Shown here one piece after another: positions 7,427-16,711 of a stretch of DNA of 64,000 nucleotides. Source of the DNA: Paenibacillus endophyticus (lineage in GTDB: Bacteria; Bacillota; Bacilli; Paenibacillales; Paenibacillaceae); contig NZ_JACHXW010000004.1 in the NCBI RefSeq assembly GCF_014192395.1, positions 62,001-126,000 on the forward strand, written 5' to 3'. Made by a program: the position numbers and the translations under genes. Every line of letters starts with the position of its first letter. Position 1 is the first letter of the stretch. A model generated the notes under the pieces. That model was not told where the DNA came from, ran no database searches, and was given only the letters and a program-made list of their open reading frames with translations.

Positions 7427-8503
7427 TCACCTCTGATAAAGAATAGATTCTTTTTCTGCATGGCGTGTGAAAGCATAATCAATGAGCTTCTCAATTAAGG
7501 CTGAATAAGGGGTACCGTCCGTTCGTTCCCACATGACGGGATACATGCTTTGATTCGTGAACCCGGGCAGCGCGTTAATTTCGTTTACGTACAAACGGCC
7601 TTCTACGTCTAGAAAACAGTCTACGCGTGCAAGGCCGCAGCAGCCATGAAGCTGATAGGCTTGAATGGCTATTTTTCTAATTTGCGAGGTCAGCTCTTCG
7701 GAAATTTGTGCAGGAATCGACATGACCAGCTGCTTGTCCAAATATTTGGAATCAAAATCAAAAAATACATGTTCATGTATGAATTCACCAGGCAAAGAGG
7801 CTAACGGCTTCTCATTGCCCATTACCGCTACTTGAATCTCCCTGCCGGCAACCTCTTTCTCAAGCACGAGCTTGTTGTCATATTTGAAAGCTTCGGCAAT
7901 TCCCGCCGCTAGCTCATGCTTATCCATGCATCTGCTTATGCCAATGCTTGAACCAAGTGAAGCTGGCTTCACATAGCAAGGAAATGCCAAACTCTCTTCC
8001 GCCCTTTCAAGCAGCTGTTCACGATCCTCAAGCCACTGCTCATAGCGGAAAACAACATAATCGGTTTGCCGAATGCCTGCTTCAGCGAGCAGCTGCTTGG
8101 AAATCGCTTTATCCATTGTAAGCGCAGAAGATAGTACGTTATTGCCTACATACGGAACGCCTAGAAGCTCTAACAAGCCTTGAACGGTTCCGTCCTCCCC
8201 GTTCGAGCCGTGCAGCAGCGGCATGACGACCTTTCGCCCTGGCAAAGACAATTGATTCATGAGAATTCGTCCCATGGATTCCGAAATTTTGGCTGCGCTT
8301 GGCTTTGCGATTAGATCGTCCGGCTGCAGGTTGCTCAAGTCCAATTTTTCAGGCACGGACCAAATGCCTTCGCGCGAAATATAAACAGGGAAAACCTCAA
8401 ACTTGGATTCATCTATGGATTTAATGACGGTATATGCCGTTTTCAGCGAAACCTCATGCTCGACGGATTTGCCGCCGTATAGGACATACAGCTTTGTTCT
8501 CAC
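7427..8503 (-). CDS. D-Ala-D-X ligase (Ddl/VanG-like)
   Basis: 358 residues with the ATP-grasp signatures of D-alanine-D-alanine ligases: GGKSVEHEVSLKTA at the N-terminus, LHGSNGEDGTVQGLLEL, KPASLGSSIGIS and VNEINALPGFTNQSMYP. The omega-loop region reads VFFDFDSKYLDKQ, neither the D-lactate (VanA) nor a clearly diagnostic D-serine type, so the second substrate is left open. GTG start (8503) with AGGAGG seven bases upstream. It heads the four-gene cell-wall cluster; the racemase start lies 6 bases after its stop. Confidence 0.8.
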   Translation of the reverse strand: MRTKLYVLYGGKSVEHEVSLKTAYTVIKSIDESKFEVFPVYISREGIWSVPEKLDLSNLQPDDLIAKPSAAKISESMGRILMNQLSLPGRKVVMPLLHGSNGEDGTVQGLLELLGVPYVGNNVLSSALTMDKAISKQLLAEAGIRQTDYVVFRYEQWLEDREQLLERAEESLAFPCYVKPASLGSSIGISRCMDKHELAAGIAEAFKYDNKLVLEKEVAGREIQVAVMGNEKPLASLPGEFIHEHVFFDFDSKYLDKQLVMSIPAQISEELTSQIRKIAIQAYQLHGCCGLARVDCFLDVEGRLYVNEINALPGFTNQSMYPVMWERTDGTPYSALIEKLIDYAFTRHAEKESILYQR

Positions 8504-8527
8504 AAAAAAACCTCCTAAAGTTGACTC

Positions 8528-8549
8528 GTTATCTATTACTAAAGATAAC
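8528..8549. promoter_or_regulatory. Inverted repeat upstream of the ligase gene
   Basis: GTTATCT (8528-8534) and AGATAAC (8543-8549) form a 7-bp inverted repeat with an 8-base spacer, directly upstream of the ligase ribosome site. Several TTAA elements at roughly 10-11 base steps (8581-8605) lie beyond it. A role as operator is inferred; a transcript hairpin is possible. Confidence 0.35.
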
Positions 8550-8610
8550 CTTCAACGTTTAAGAGGCTTGTAATTAAAGTTTAAATAAGTCTTAAGAATC
8601 CTTAAATTGT

Positions 8611-9828
8611 TTATATGCTTTTTCTGCCCGCATTCGTAATGGCTCCGGCAAGCGCAAGCAAATCCTGCCCTTGAAGCGCTCCAGCAATAAGCTCGGGAAG
8701 CCGGTCCGGCGTACAGCCGAAGCATGGAATGCCTAAGCTGGAAAACCGCTTTGCAAGCTCTGCATCGTAAGAAGGCACTCCGCCATCGGACAAAGCGAGC
8801 AAGCATATAACACTAACGCCGGATTGGCGCATATTTTCCATACGCCGAATGAGCGCGGATTGGTTACCGCCTTCATATAGATCAGAAATTAAGATGAACA
8901 GCGATTTCTTCGGATCATGGATGAATGGCTCACAATACTGAACGGACTTATTAATATCTGTACCGCCGCCGAGCTGAATGCCGAACAGCATATCGACAGG
9001 ATCATTCGCGCACTGCTCGCTTAGATCTGCAACTTCCGTATCGAAGGCGACGACATGCGTATCAAGTGACGGCAGACTGGCAAATATAGAACCAATGATC
9101 GAAGCATAGATAACGGAATCAGCCATAGAGCCGCTTTGGTCAATATCGAGGATGACAGTCCATTCCTTGCTGCACTTCGCGCGTTCGAAAAAATAAAATT
9201 TGTCCGGAATGAGCAGCTGCCGTTCTGGGTCATAATGCTTAAGATTGCGCCGAATCGTCGTTTTCCAATCCAATCCGGAAATGGAAGGCAGCGGTGAATG
9301 CTTCCGACGATTGAGAGCGCCTGTAACGGCACGACGGATTTCATGGGCAAGCCGCGCTATAATCTCATCCACGACCTCACGAACGAGTATTCTTGCCGTA
9401 TCCTTTGTTTTCTCAGGAATTCTTCCCTTTAGCGAAAGAAGCGTAGCCACCATTCGGATGTCCGGTTTTACCTGACTTAATGTTTCCGGCTCGAAAAACA
9501 ACTGCGTCAATCCCTTTCGTTCAATGGCATCGGATTGAATGACCGACACGATATCAGAAGGGAAAAAGCTGCGGACATCCCCGAGCCACTTAGAAAGCTT
9601 GGGCGATGAGGAACCAAGGCCAGCCGACCTTGCCGAATTTCTCCCGTTGTTGTTGGATACGTCATCCGTTGTATCATCATAAATGGCTGCAAGTGCTTCA
9701 TCCATCAACGTTTGCTCTTCGTCAAGAAGCTGCCGTCCATTGCCCATGCCAGTCAGCTTATCATTTGCCGCTTGCCCCAGAATTAGCCGCCAGCGCTTTA
9801 ATTGCTCGAATTGCTCTTGATCTCTCAT
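8611..9828 (-). CDS. VWA-domain protein, YehP-like
   Basis: 405 residues from the ATG at 9828, which has GGAG nine bases upstream and starts one base after the preceding stop; a longer in-frame start has no such site. The C-terminal half is a von Willebrand A domain with a complete metal site: DIDQSGSMADS (DxSxS), LGGGTDI (T) and ISDLYEGG (D). The N-terminal half is helical with no known domain. VWA proteins of this kind work with MoxR AAA+ ATPases as metal-dependent adaptors. Last gene of the five-gene SWIM/HEAT/MoxR/DUF5682/VWA operon. Confidence 0.85.
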   Translation of the reverse strand: MRDQEQFEQLKRWRLILGQAANDKLTGMGNGRQLLDEEQTLMDEALAAIYDDTTDDVSNNNGRNSARSAGLGSSSPKLSKWLGDVRSFFPSDIVSVIQSDAIERKGLTQLFFEPETLSQVKPDIRMVATLLSLKGRIPEKTKDTARILVREVVDEIIARLAHEIRRAVTGALNRRKHSPLPSISGLDWKTTIRRNLKHYDPERQLLIPDKFYFFERAKCSKEWTVILDIDQSGSMADSVIYASIIGSIFASLPSLDTHVVAFDTEVADLSEQCANDPVDMLFGIQLGGGTDINKSVQYCEPFIHDPKKSLFILISDLYEGGNQSALIRRMENMRQSGVSVICLLALSDGGVPSYDAELAKRFSSLGIPCFGCTPDRLPELIAGALQGQDLLALAGAITNAGRKSI

Positions 9829-9829
9829 A

Positions 9830-12151
9830 TCATAGGTCTCCAAAGTCGAACTCATTGAGCTCTTCCAATTTTTGTTGCTCCTCGCCGGTAAGCGGGCGCT
9901 GCAAGGCATCTGCGGATTCCAATGCGCCAAATCCCCATACATCGCCAAGCAATTCGGCGATCGCATTCTTCTCCCTTGGCTCGAAGGCTGCAAGGGCTCT
10001 TCTAAGAAAGACTAGTGAGCGACGGAATTGCTCATCATCCAGCGATGCGGTGTAATGATTGAGCTGCTCCCATAGCTGCCTGCGAGAGAGCAGCACGTAA
10101 CGGTTTCTTAAGGACAAGCCTTCAAACCATCCGGCTCCGATATCCGCGGGTATGCCTGGCGATAGCCTGCGGGATACTTCCCTCGCCAAACGTTCATTAT
10201 CGATTAGGCTTCGCTCAAGTAGCAGTGCGAAAGCTAGGCCGGACAGCTTGGCATTTCGATCATCGCGGTAAGCGAGCTCCTCTAGCTGCGTTATCCATCT
10301 GACATCATCCACAACGTCATAATGCTGCTGTGCTACGGCATGCATATCGATGATGGCACTCGACATTTCCACTGCAGCATCGTCGCTGCATGCAGCAGAA
10401 TCAACGAGCAGCAGCGTTCCTCTCAGAAACAGCTGCTCAAGCAGCGGGACTAAGATCGCCGTGTCCATTTTTCGTACATCGCCAAATTGCACCAGAAGAG
10501 ACAGCTCCCTCAATGTTCTGGCAACCTGCGCATAATCTCCTGCATCAATAGCCAGCTCTTGCAGCATCTGGCGTGCATCCTCCATGGAGGATGGGAGTCC
10601 GCAGTGCCAAGCTGCTTTGACAAGCTCAGCCGCTTGAAGTGTATTCTTACACTGCGACAGCGATTCTTTAATAAAGAAAGCTGCGGCCAGCTCTATCGTC
10701 TCGCCTTTCATGATGGATTCAACTACTTCGATTTCAGCTTCAGGCGTCCATCGCAGCACCCAGATTTCAGCCCAGGTTGCTCCGTCCTGCCTGACTGCCC
10801 GTTTTTGGGCAAAGCTTATTGCCAGCAATTGAAGTCTCTCCAGAAAAAAAGACCTTCTCAGATCAAGGAATGCTGCCTCCTCGGATTTCACTCTGCGGTT
10901 TTCCCGCAGATCCAGCTCGAGATCCGTCGCAACCGTTGTTTTATATTTCTCCAGCTTCAGCAATTTCAAGTTTCGATTCAGATCATCCTGAATCGGTGTT
11001 TGGCTAACCCCTTCGGGCAATGAGCCAATTGCAGTGCCTATATCCGTTCTTGCAAGTGCATCCGCTACGTTCGAAAGCTCGCCGTACCCGAGGCAGGTAA
11101 TTGCAGCGTCATGAAGATCCTGTAGAGTTGGCAATCTGCCGCCATGCAAGGAAGCTAGTGATTCCGCAAGGCGAACTGCTTCAATAACAGATGCTGCCGA
11201 ACGAAAGTTGCCGCTGGCTCGCATATGTCCGGCGATCGACGCCAAGTAAAGGGAAGGAAGCTTCTCGGTGTCACGGTCTTTTGCGCATTGCCAAGCTAGC
11301 TCGAAGTAGGAAGGTGCCAAATTGCCTGCACCGTATCCAGAATGAGTGGAAAGCTTATAATACGAATAAGGCATTAACGTAAGCTTCGTTGGTACGGATG
11401 GCAATGAAGCTTCTTCCGACTTCGTCATCAAAGCATGATCTGCTTGCAGCGCAGATGCATGATAAGCGCCAGTTACGACGACTATGCGATCTGCCGAAAC
11501 TCCGCTAGCGATCGCTTCGGCGATTCGAGTTCGCATATAGGCCTCGCGAATTTCATTATGAGCCGATTCAAGAGGCGTATGCATCCGTTCTTCTGATTCA
11601 GAGAGCTGACGCATTTCATGAGAGAAGGCGTGAATGGCATTCCGATACGCATTGTAAGAGGTCATGTGCTCGAAATGCCGCTCCCAGTACGTGTCGTAAT
11701 CAGGCTCTCCGGCTAGCGCCGCCACCTTCTTATACCGTTCATTTGATTGTTGGTAAAACTCACGTGCATTTTCTTTCTCAACCCTGACCGCTGCTCTCCT
11801 GCTGGCATGCAGACTGACAGATACATCGGAAGGTAAATCAATGAACCTTGCTTCAGCGCCATGTGCCGCTGCCCAATGAAAAGCTTGATATTCAGGAGAA
11901 TATTCAGCCAGCGGGAAAACAACGGTTCGAATCGGCAGCTGCTCGGTATAGGCAAGTATGGCTATCGGCGGCTTCACGCCGCTTAGCGTTATTTGACTGA
12001 TTAGCTTCGTCGCGTCTGACGGGCCCTCGACTAAAACAAGCTGCGGCTTGGTCTCATTCAGAAATTCAATTAAATGGATAGCGCCGGCTGGCGATAGATG
12101 GCGAATGCCAAAAATGTGAACGCCGCACTTTGCTGCGGCACCTACGCTCAC
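9830..12151 (-). CDS. DUF5682 family protein, YehM-like
   Basis: 773 residues. The N-terminus has the DUF5682 signature (FGIRHLSPAGAIHLIEFL, then LVLVEGPSDATKL, and VVTGAYHASAL near residue 225), resembling the fold of TraB/EreA-type proteins. The rest is helical. GTG start at 12151; its GTGA overlaps the TGA of the MoxR gene by four bases, a classic coupling arrangement. Biochemical function is unknown in the family. E. coli YehM sits in the same kind of neighbourhood. Confidence 0.75.
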   Translation of the reverse strand: MSVGAAAKCGVHIFGIRHLSPAGAIHLIEFLNETKPQLVLVEGPSDATKLISQITLSGVKPPIAILAYTEQLPIRTVVFPLAEYSPEYQAFHWAAAHGAEARFIDLPSDVSVSLHASRRAAVRVEKENAREFYQQSNERYKKVAALAGEPDYDTYWERHFEHMTSYNAYRNAIHAFSHEMRQLSESEERMHTPLESAHNEIREAYMRTRIAEAIASGVSADRIVVVTGAYHASALQADHALMTKSEEASLPSVPTKLTLMPYSYYKLSTHSGYGAGNLAPSYFELAWQCAKDRDTEKLPSLYLASIAGHMRASGNFRSAASVIEAVRLAESLASLHGGRLPTLQDLHDAAITCLGYGELSNVADALARTDIGTAIGSLPEGVSQTPIQDDLNRNLKLLKLEKYKTTVATDLELDLRENRRVKSEEAAFLDLRRSFFLERLQLLAISFAQKRAVRQDGATWAEIWVLRWTPEAEIEVVESIMKGETIELAAAFFIKESLSQCKNTLQAAELVKAAWHCGLPSSMEDARQMLQELAIDAGDYAQVARTLRELSLLVQFGDVRKMDTAILVPLLEQLFLRGTLLLVDSAACSDDAAVEMSSAIIDMHAVAQQHYDVVDDVRWITQLEELAYRDDRNAKLSGLAFALLLERSLIDNERLAREVSRRLSPGIPADIGAGWFEGLSLRNRYVLLSRRQLWEQLNHYTASLDDEQFRRSLVFLRRALAAFEPREKNAIAELLGDVWGFGALESADALQRPLTGEEQQKLEELNEFDFGDL

Positions 12152-13239
12152 GAACTCAGCTCACGGCAAGCTCGATATAGCCCTCTCCACTCGGCTCCCC
12201 GCTTCTTCATCACGTTTTCCAAATACTCTTTCCAAACGGAGTCATCCTTCGCTTCGTCCTTGACGACGGCGCCAAGCAGTCCTGCGGCTAGATCCTCCTC
12301 CGCAACAAGTCCGTCCCCGAAGCTGCTTGCAAGCGCCATGCTATTAATAAGCAGAGAAATTGCCTCTGCCGTGGAGATTGCACCGGAAGGCTGCTTCAGC
12401 TTTTCCTTGCCGTCGAGCGTCATGCCGCCGCGCAGCTCTCGAAATATAGTGACTACCTTACGGATTGCCTCCTCCTCTGGAACGGCCTCCCCAAGCCGAT
12501 AATTGGCTGCGATTTCACTGACGCGCTTGCGAACGATCGAGACCTCTGTCTCCAAGTCCGACGGAGCCGGGAGTACGACGATGTTAAATCGGCGTTTCAG
12601 TGCAGCCGACATATCATTGACGCCCCGGTCTCTTGTATTCGCAGTCGCAATGATGGAGAAGCCCCTTTCTGCTGGAACATCTTTGCCCAGCTCCGGGACG
12701 GAGATCGTTTTCTCGGAGAGGATCGAAATAAGCGCATCCTGAACTTCTGAGGCACAACGGGATATTTCTTCGAATCTCGAGATGCCTCCCGCTTCCATCG
12801 CACGGTAGATCGGACTTTTCACCAAAGCCTCTTCGGTCGGTCCATTAGCCAATAACATCGCGTAATTCCAGGAATACCGAACCTGCTCCTCGCTTGTCCC
12901 CGCCGTTCCTTGAATGACTTTGGAGGAATCGCCATGAATAGCAGCAGTCAAGTTTTCGGATAGCCAGGACTTTGCCGTTCCAGGCTCACCGATCAGCAGC
13001 AGCGCGCGATCCGTTAACAAAGTAGCGATTGCGATTTCAACCAGACGGGTATGCCCAATATATTTGGGAGTAATGGCAACTTCGCCTGCTTGACCACCTA
13101 TGATGAAATTGAGCACTGAACGCGGTGAAAGCTGCCAGCCTGCCGGTTTCTCTGCTTTGTCATGTGCCTTTAACGCCTCTAATTCATGGGCGTACAGCAG
13201 CTCTGCGGGCTGCCTTAAGATAGTTTGCTTTTTATCCAT
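12148..13239 (-). CDS. MoxR-type AAA+ ATPase, YehL-like
   Basis: 363 residues. Walker A is LLIGEPGTAKSWLSE (about 105), Walker B and following residues GGISRFEEISRCASEVQDAL, sensor 1 in SIIATANTRDRGVND, and an arginine in MSAALKRRFN. These are the marks of MoxR AAA+ proteins, which act as chaperone-like rings on partner proteins. Context (SWIM protein, DUF5682, VWA) places it with the YehL subgroup. The start overlaps the end of the HEAT-like gene by 25 bases. Confidence 0.85.
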   Translation of the reverse strand: MDKKQTILRQPAELLYAHELEALKAHDKAEKPAGWQLSPRSVLNFIIGGQAGEVAITPKYIGHTRLVEIAIATLLTDRALLLIGEPGTAKSWLSENLTAAIHGDSSKVIQGTAGTSEEQVRYSWNYAMLLANGPTEEALVKSPIYRAMEAGGISRFEEISRCASEVQDALISILSEKTISVPELGKDVPAERGFSIIATANTRDRGVNDMSAALKRRFNIVVLPAPSDLETEVSIVRKRVSEIAANYRLGEAVPEEEAIRKVVTIFRELRGGMTLDGKEKLKQPSGAISTAEAISLLINSMALASSFGDGLVAEEDLAAGLLGAVVKDEAKDDSVWKEYLENVMKKRGAEWRGLYRACRELSS

Positions 13240-15023
13240 GATAGAAATTCCGCTCCTTCTTGGTTCTGCACGAATTCCGCAGGTTTTGAGGCGATATGCT
13301 CGGCTAGCTGCTTAAGCTGGTTTTTCCCGTATTCATAAGTGATTTTATCTGCGATCATGGATACCTGTTCAGCATACCTGTTTGGAAGCATGGCAACGAT
13401 AAATTGTGAATCACGATCCAAGTAATAATAGGATTTCTTCGTAGCAAGCTCTAAGGCGGACAGTACTAATTCAGGTGTGTCTCTATGTCCAAGTCTGAAT
13501 AAAGCATAAAAAATGTGCAGCGTGCGCGGCTTAAGAAGCTGTGGTGAAACCTTAGCCTTTTCAAGCAGATAGGCGATTACTTTTTCACTTGGCGTTTTCA
13601 CAATGCGACACACCAATTCCTCTTCATTTAAATCTATAAAACGATCCACCCACCGCTCGTCCCATGAAAACGACTTGGTTATCTGGTTGTCGAAAGAAAT
13701 CGAGATAAGCGGATTCTCGGCATACTGATATACGGCTTGAAGGAGATCACTGACATACTTGCTCTTTTTCGTAGTGAAATATCCTTCATACATGTTATAA
13801 ACTTGGACTGAATCATAAATATGTAGAGCTGCTTTTAGTGAATATCCGATAAAATATGCCTTGTTTTCTCTCAACTCGTGAAGGTATAATAACGCATTCT
13901 TGTCATTGGAGTGCAATAATAGATTCGCGGCTTCGCCAGATAATGATTCTGTCCCTTTGAACTCCAGCTCATTGTTGTCCATGGCTTTCAATAAAAATGC
14001 GATAACCGAAGGCTGGTCAGCTCTAGGCTTGAGACCATGCAGCACGCGAGCGAGATTCTCGCGTACACCGATTACATGGCTATCGTGCACTGATTTTTCA
14101 ATGAGGGATCGACCATAGTCCAGAAGCTTCTCTGTCAGCGGCACGGAATCACTCACTTGAATAGGCCATAAGGCAAACTCAGCATCCTTGCCCATTAACG
14201 CTTCCATGAAGCGATCATCGATTTCAGGCGATGTCCAGCTGGATAGTGTGTTCAGCGCTGCTTCACGTATTTCTTTTTTCCTTGAATAAGAAAGTTCAAG
14301 CAGCTCCTTCTGGAAATGAGGCGAATCCGACATTAACGAAATGGCCGACAAGCGAACGGGAAGCGCTGCTTCTTTCGCAACCGATGAGAGCAATGGCCAT
14401 AGCTCTTCGGGATTATCGCTGAGTTTGTAGCGTGCAATCAAAATTCTCGCATCCCCGCTGTTTCCGTCACGATTGAATGCATGTTGTAGTACGGGGATCA
14501 CTGCTTTGCCTAAGGCTGGAATTACATGCACCGCAACATAATCGGCAATTTCTGCATAACTGTCACGCAAGGCAAGGACAGCTGGAAAATATGTTCTTAG
14601 ATCGGCGAATGAGCCCTCTTCCTTGCCCTGCCTTATTATTTCAAGCCGTCCAGACCCTCGCAGTGTTAACGCATCCAATAATGGTTTAAGCTTGCGATAA
14701 GTAATCGTTGTACCTGCCTGCCTGCTTTGCGTAGTTCCGACAGGAACTACCTCTCCTGGCGTATCAGTCGAGCTTTGCGTGTGAAGCACCGCTTGAAGCA
14801 GTACAGCCAGATCAAGAAGTTTGCCTGCGGCATGCTCCGGCCGTGATTCGGTAGTGCTGCTCACCTCTTCAGCTACCCGTTTGAAGATTGGCGCTTTTTC
14901 GCCCAGCAGCTGAAGCTGCGGCAATGCTCTTTTCAGACGGGTGTCGTCCATTGCCATACTTGCTCCTGCAACCATAAGCCTGCGTACATCCTCATGCAGT
15001 TCTCGCAATAGTAGAATACTCAT
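13215..15023 (-). CDS. HEAT-like helical repeat protein
   Basis: 602 residues with no enzyme motif. The middle contains helix pairs typical of HEAT/ARM repeats (for example LPVRLSAISLMSDSP and EIREAALNTLSS), usually protein-binding scaffolds. Two adjacent ATGs exist; AAGGAG is 6 bases before the second (15023), which is chosen. It lies between the SWIM and MoxR genes, overlapping the latter, so it is presumably a dedicated partner of that ATPase. Not recognised beyond this. Confidence 0.6.
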   Translation of the reverse strand: MSILLLRELHEDVRRLMVAGASMAMDDTRLKRALPQLQLLGEKAPIFKRVAEEVSSTTESRPEHAAGKLLDLAVLLQAVLHTQSSTDTPGEVVPVGTTQSRQAGTTITYRKLKPLLDALTLRGSGRLEIIRQGKEEGSFADLRTYFPAVLALRDSYAEIADYVAVHVIPALGKAVIPVLQHAFNRDGNSGDARILIARYKLSDNPEELWPLLSSVAKEAALPVRLSAISLMSDSPHFQKELLELSYSRKKEIREAALNTLSSWTSPEIDDRFMEALMGKDAEFALWPIQVSDSVPLTEKLLDYGRSLIEKSVHDSHVIGVRENLARVLHGLKPRADQPSVIAFLLKAMDNNELEFKGTESLSGEAANLLLHSNDKNALLYLHELRENKAYFIGYSLKAALHIYDSVQVYNMYEGYFTTKKSKYVSDLLQAVYQYAENPLISISFDNQITKSFSWDERWVDRFIDLNEEELVCRIVKTPSEKVIAYLLEKAKVSPQLLKPRTLHIFYALFRLGHRDTPELVLSALELATKKSYYYLDRDSQFIVAMLPNRYAEQVSMIADKITYEYGKNQLKQLAEHIASKPAEFVQNQEGAEFLSWIKSKLS

Positions 15024-15044
15024 CATTTGCTCCTTCGACTTCAG

Positions 15045-16484
15045 TTAATAGAATAAACGAATCGTTTCTCTCTCCTTAACAAGAGCTAGCGGCTGCGCTA
15101 CCAGCTTGCCCTCTGCGATATGATCCTCGAACATCACAAGTACCGCGGCATCGATCAAGCTTTCCTGATCCAAAATGGGAAGGAGCTCCATCGTCGCATC
15201 CTTTAATCTGTTAATCGTTGCAAGCGGCAGCCGATCGCCTTGTCCATCGATAAGGGCATATCCGCTATCCGTATGGGCAAGCTGTGCGGCATGCAGCAGC
15301 ATAACAGGGTTTTTGTCTGCCAGCGGGCTCTTAAGCTGGTTTTTTACTGCTTTTATCGCTGCTGCAAAGCATGGCTCCGCGAAGGAGCGTACGGCAGTCC
15401 GATCGGAAGGAAGAGGCTCCCTCATCGTCATCTCTTCCCAACGTACCCGAACGTTCATATCGCCGGGATAAGCATAGAGATCTTTTGTCTGAACGACAAG
15501 AAAGCAGCTATCCTCTTCCTTCATATGCTTAGCTGCGCGGAATGGTCGATAGTTTCTGGTGATGACGATTTCACCGTCCTGCAGCTGCAGCCAGAAGCCC
15601 TCATCTACGTATTCTCCCCGTGCTTCATCCGCATAGGAATGGAAAGATAATTGGATGAGCTCTATGTCGTTTCGAACACGTCCAACCTCACGCAGCTCGC
15701 TAAGCTGCCAAGCATGTCCAATCTTCTCCTCCAGTACCGAAATGGTATCCATTGGTTTTTCAGGATCCTCGAGTCTTGCTATCAAATGGTCTCTGCTCCG
15801 TTTGATTAATCCATGTATGGAAGCTAGCTTCTCGGCTGCTTCCGAATATATAGACTCGATTGACTCAGCGGAGACTGCTAGAATGAGAATCTCACGTACT
15901 GCGGCTTGAAGCCCCTGTACATAATGATTGCCGAGCTGCTTCGCTTGATCCTCATACATACGAATGGAACGTTTATCCAATGACGCAAGTCCAGTTTGCA
16001 CGATTTGCAGCACGAGCTTGTGTGCAAGCTCGACACCTTCTAGTTGAGCGGCTAGCTTTTTGGCCAACGCATTTTTATTGACCTTCTTCTTGCTCTCCGA
16101 GCTTGCCGGGGCGGCGATCGTTTCTTTCTTTTTCTCATCCCGCTTGTCCGCCTTTTCCCGTTTGTCAGCAATATCAGTGGGCAGCTCCTCTACGGCAAAT
16201 GGTTTATCGGACGCATAAGCGTACATCAAACCTAGAATATGCTTACATGGGAATTGGCGGCTCGGACAGGAGCACCGGAAAACAGGCAGCTCAGGTTTGA
16301 TGAAATCCGCTGAACAGATGTAAGGTTCCTTGCCGCTGCCTTTGCATTCCCCAAAAAGCAGTGTTCCGTCCTCCGTGCAGCACAATTTTTGAAAACTGCT
16401 TTTCCGAACGAGATCATTTCCGTTTTTAATGGCCCCCGCGTTCAACGCGAGAGAATCAATATAAGCTGCAGTTAATTCGGTCAT
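15045..16484 (-). CDS. SWIM zinc-finger protein, YehQ-like
   Basis: 479 residues from the ATG at 16484, preceded by GTGAGGG; an in-frame GTG at 16496 overlaps that site and is less likely. The SWIM motif is VFRCSCPSRQFPCKHILGL (CxC...CxH, near residue 75). A lysine-rich linker (130-155) separates it from a long helical and beta region with no known domain. SWIM fingers bind nucleic acid or protein. First gene of the five-gene cluster, 21 bases ahead of the HEAT-like gene. Confidence 0.75.
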   Translation of the reverse strand: MTELTAAYIDSLALNAGAIKNGNDLVRKSSFQKLCCTEDGTLLFGECKGSGKEPYICSADFIKPELPVFRCSCPSRQFPCKHILGLMYAYASDKPFAVEELPTDIADKREKADKRDEKKKETIAAPASSESKKKVNKNALAKKLAAQLEGVELAHKLVLQIVQTGLASLDKRSIRMYEDQAKQLGNHYVQGLQAAVREILILAVSAESIESIYSEAAEKLASIHGLIKRSRDHLIARLEDPEKPMDTISVLEEKIGHAWQLSELREVGRVRNDIELIQLSFHSYADEARGEYVDEGFWLQLQDGEIVITRNYRPFRAAKHMKEEDSCFLVVQTKDLYAYPGDMNVRVRWEEMTMREPLPSDRTAVRSFAEPCFAAAIKAVKNQLKSPLADKNPVMLLHAAQLAHTDSGYALIDGQGDRLPLATINRLKDATMELLPILDQESLIDAAVLVMFEDHIAEGKLVAQPLALVKERETIRLFY

Positions 16485-16675
16485 CTTTTCCCTCACCTAC
16501 CCTGTTGTTTTTCAACTAATATTTCCACAATTAACGCTTCATTTCCTGCTTTTAGGAAGAGATTAAGCATTTCATAAGGTGATACGGCTATCGATGTCCT
16601 ATGGGGGTACGGCGCGTTTCATTCCGAGAAATATAGATTATGTATAGCCTAAGGATTTGTATTCCTATATTTATT

Positions 16676-16708
16676 AAAAAAAAGCCCAGGCAGCAGCGCC
16701 TGGGCTTT
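16676..16708 (-). terminator. Terminator of the aldo/keto reductase gene
   Basis: Perfect 11-bp stem AAAGCCCAGGC/GCCTGGGCTTT (16681-16691 with 16698-16708), followed on the minus strand by a run of T, starting 3 bases after the stop. Confidence 0.9.
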
Positions 16709-16711
16709 GTC

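Noticed and set aside
4430..8503. A complete inducible vancomycin-resistance operon
   Set aside because: No vanR/vanS, vanH or vanZ genes nearby and ligase specificity is not diagnostic; only the resemblance to VanG/VanL types is claimed.
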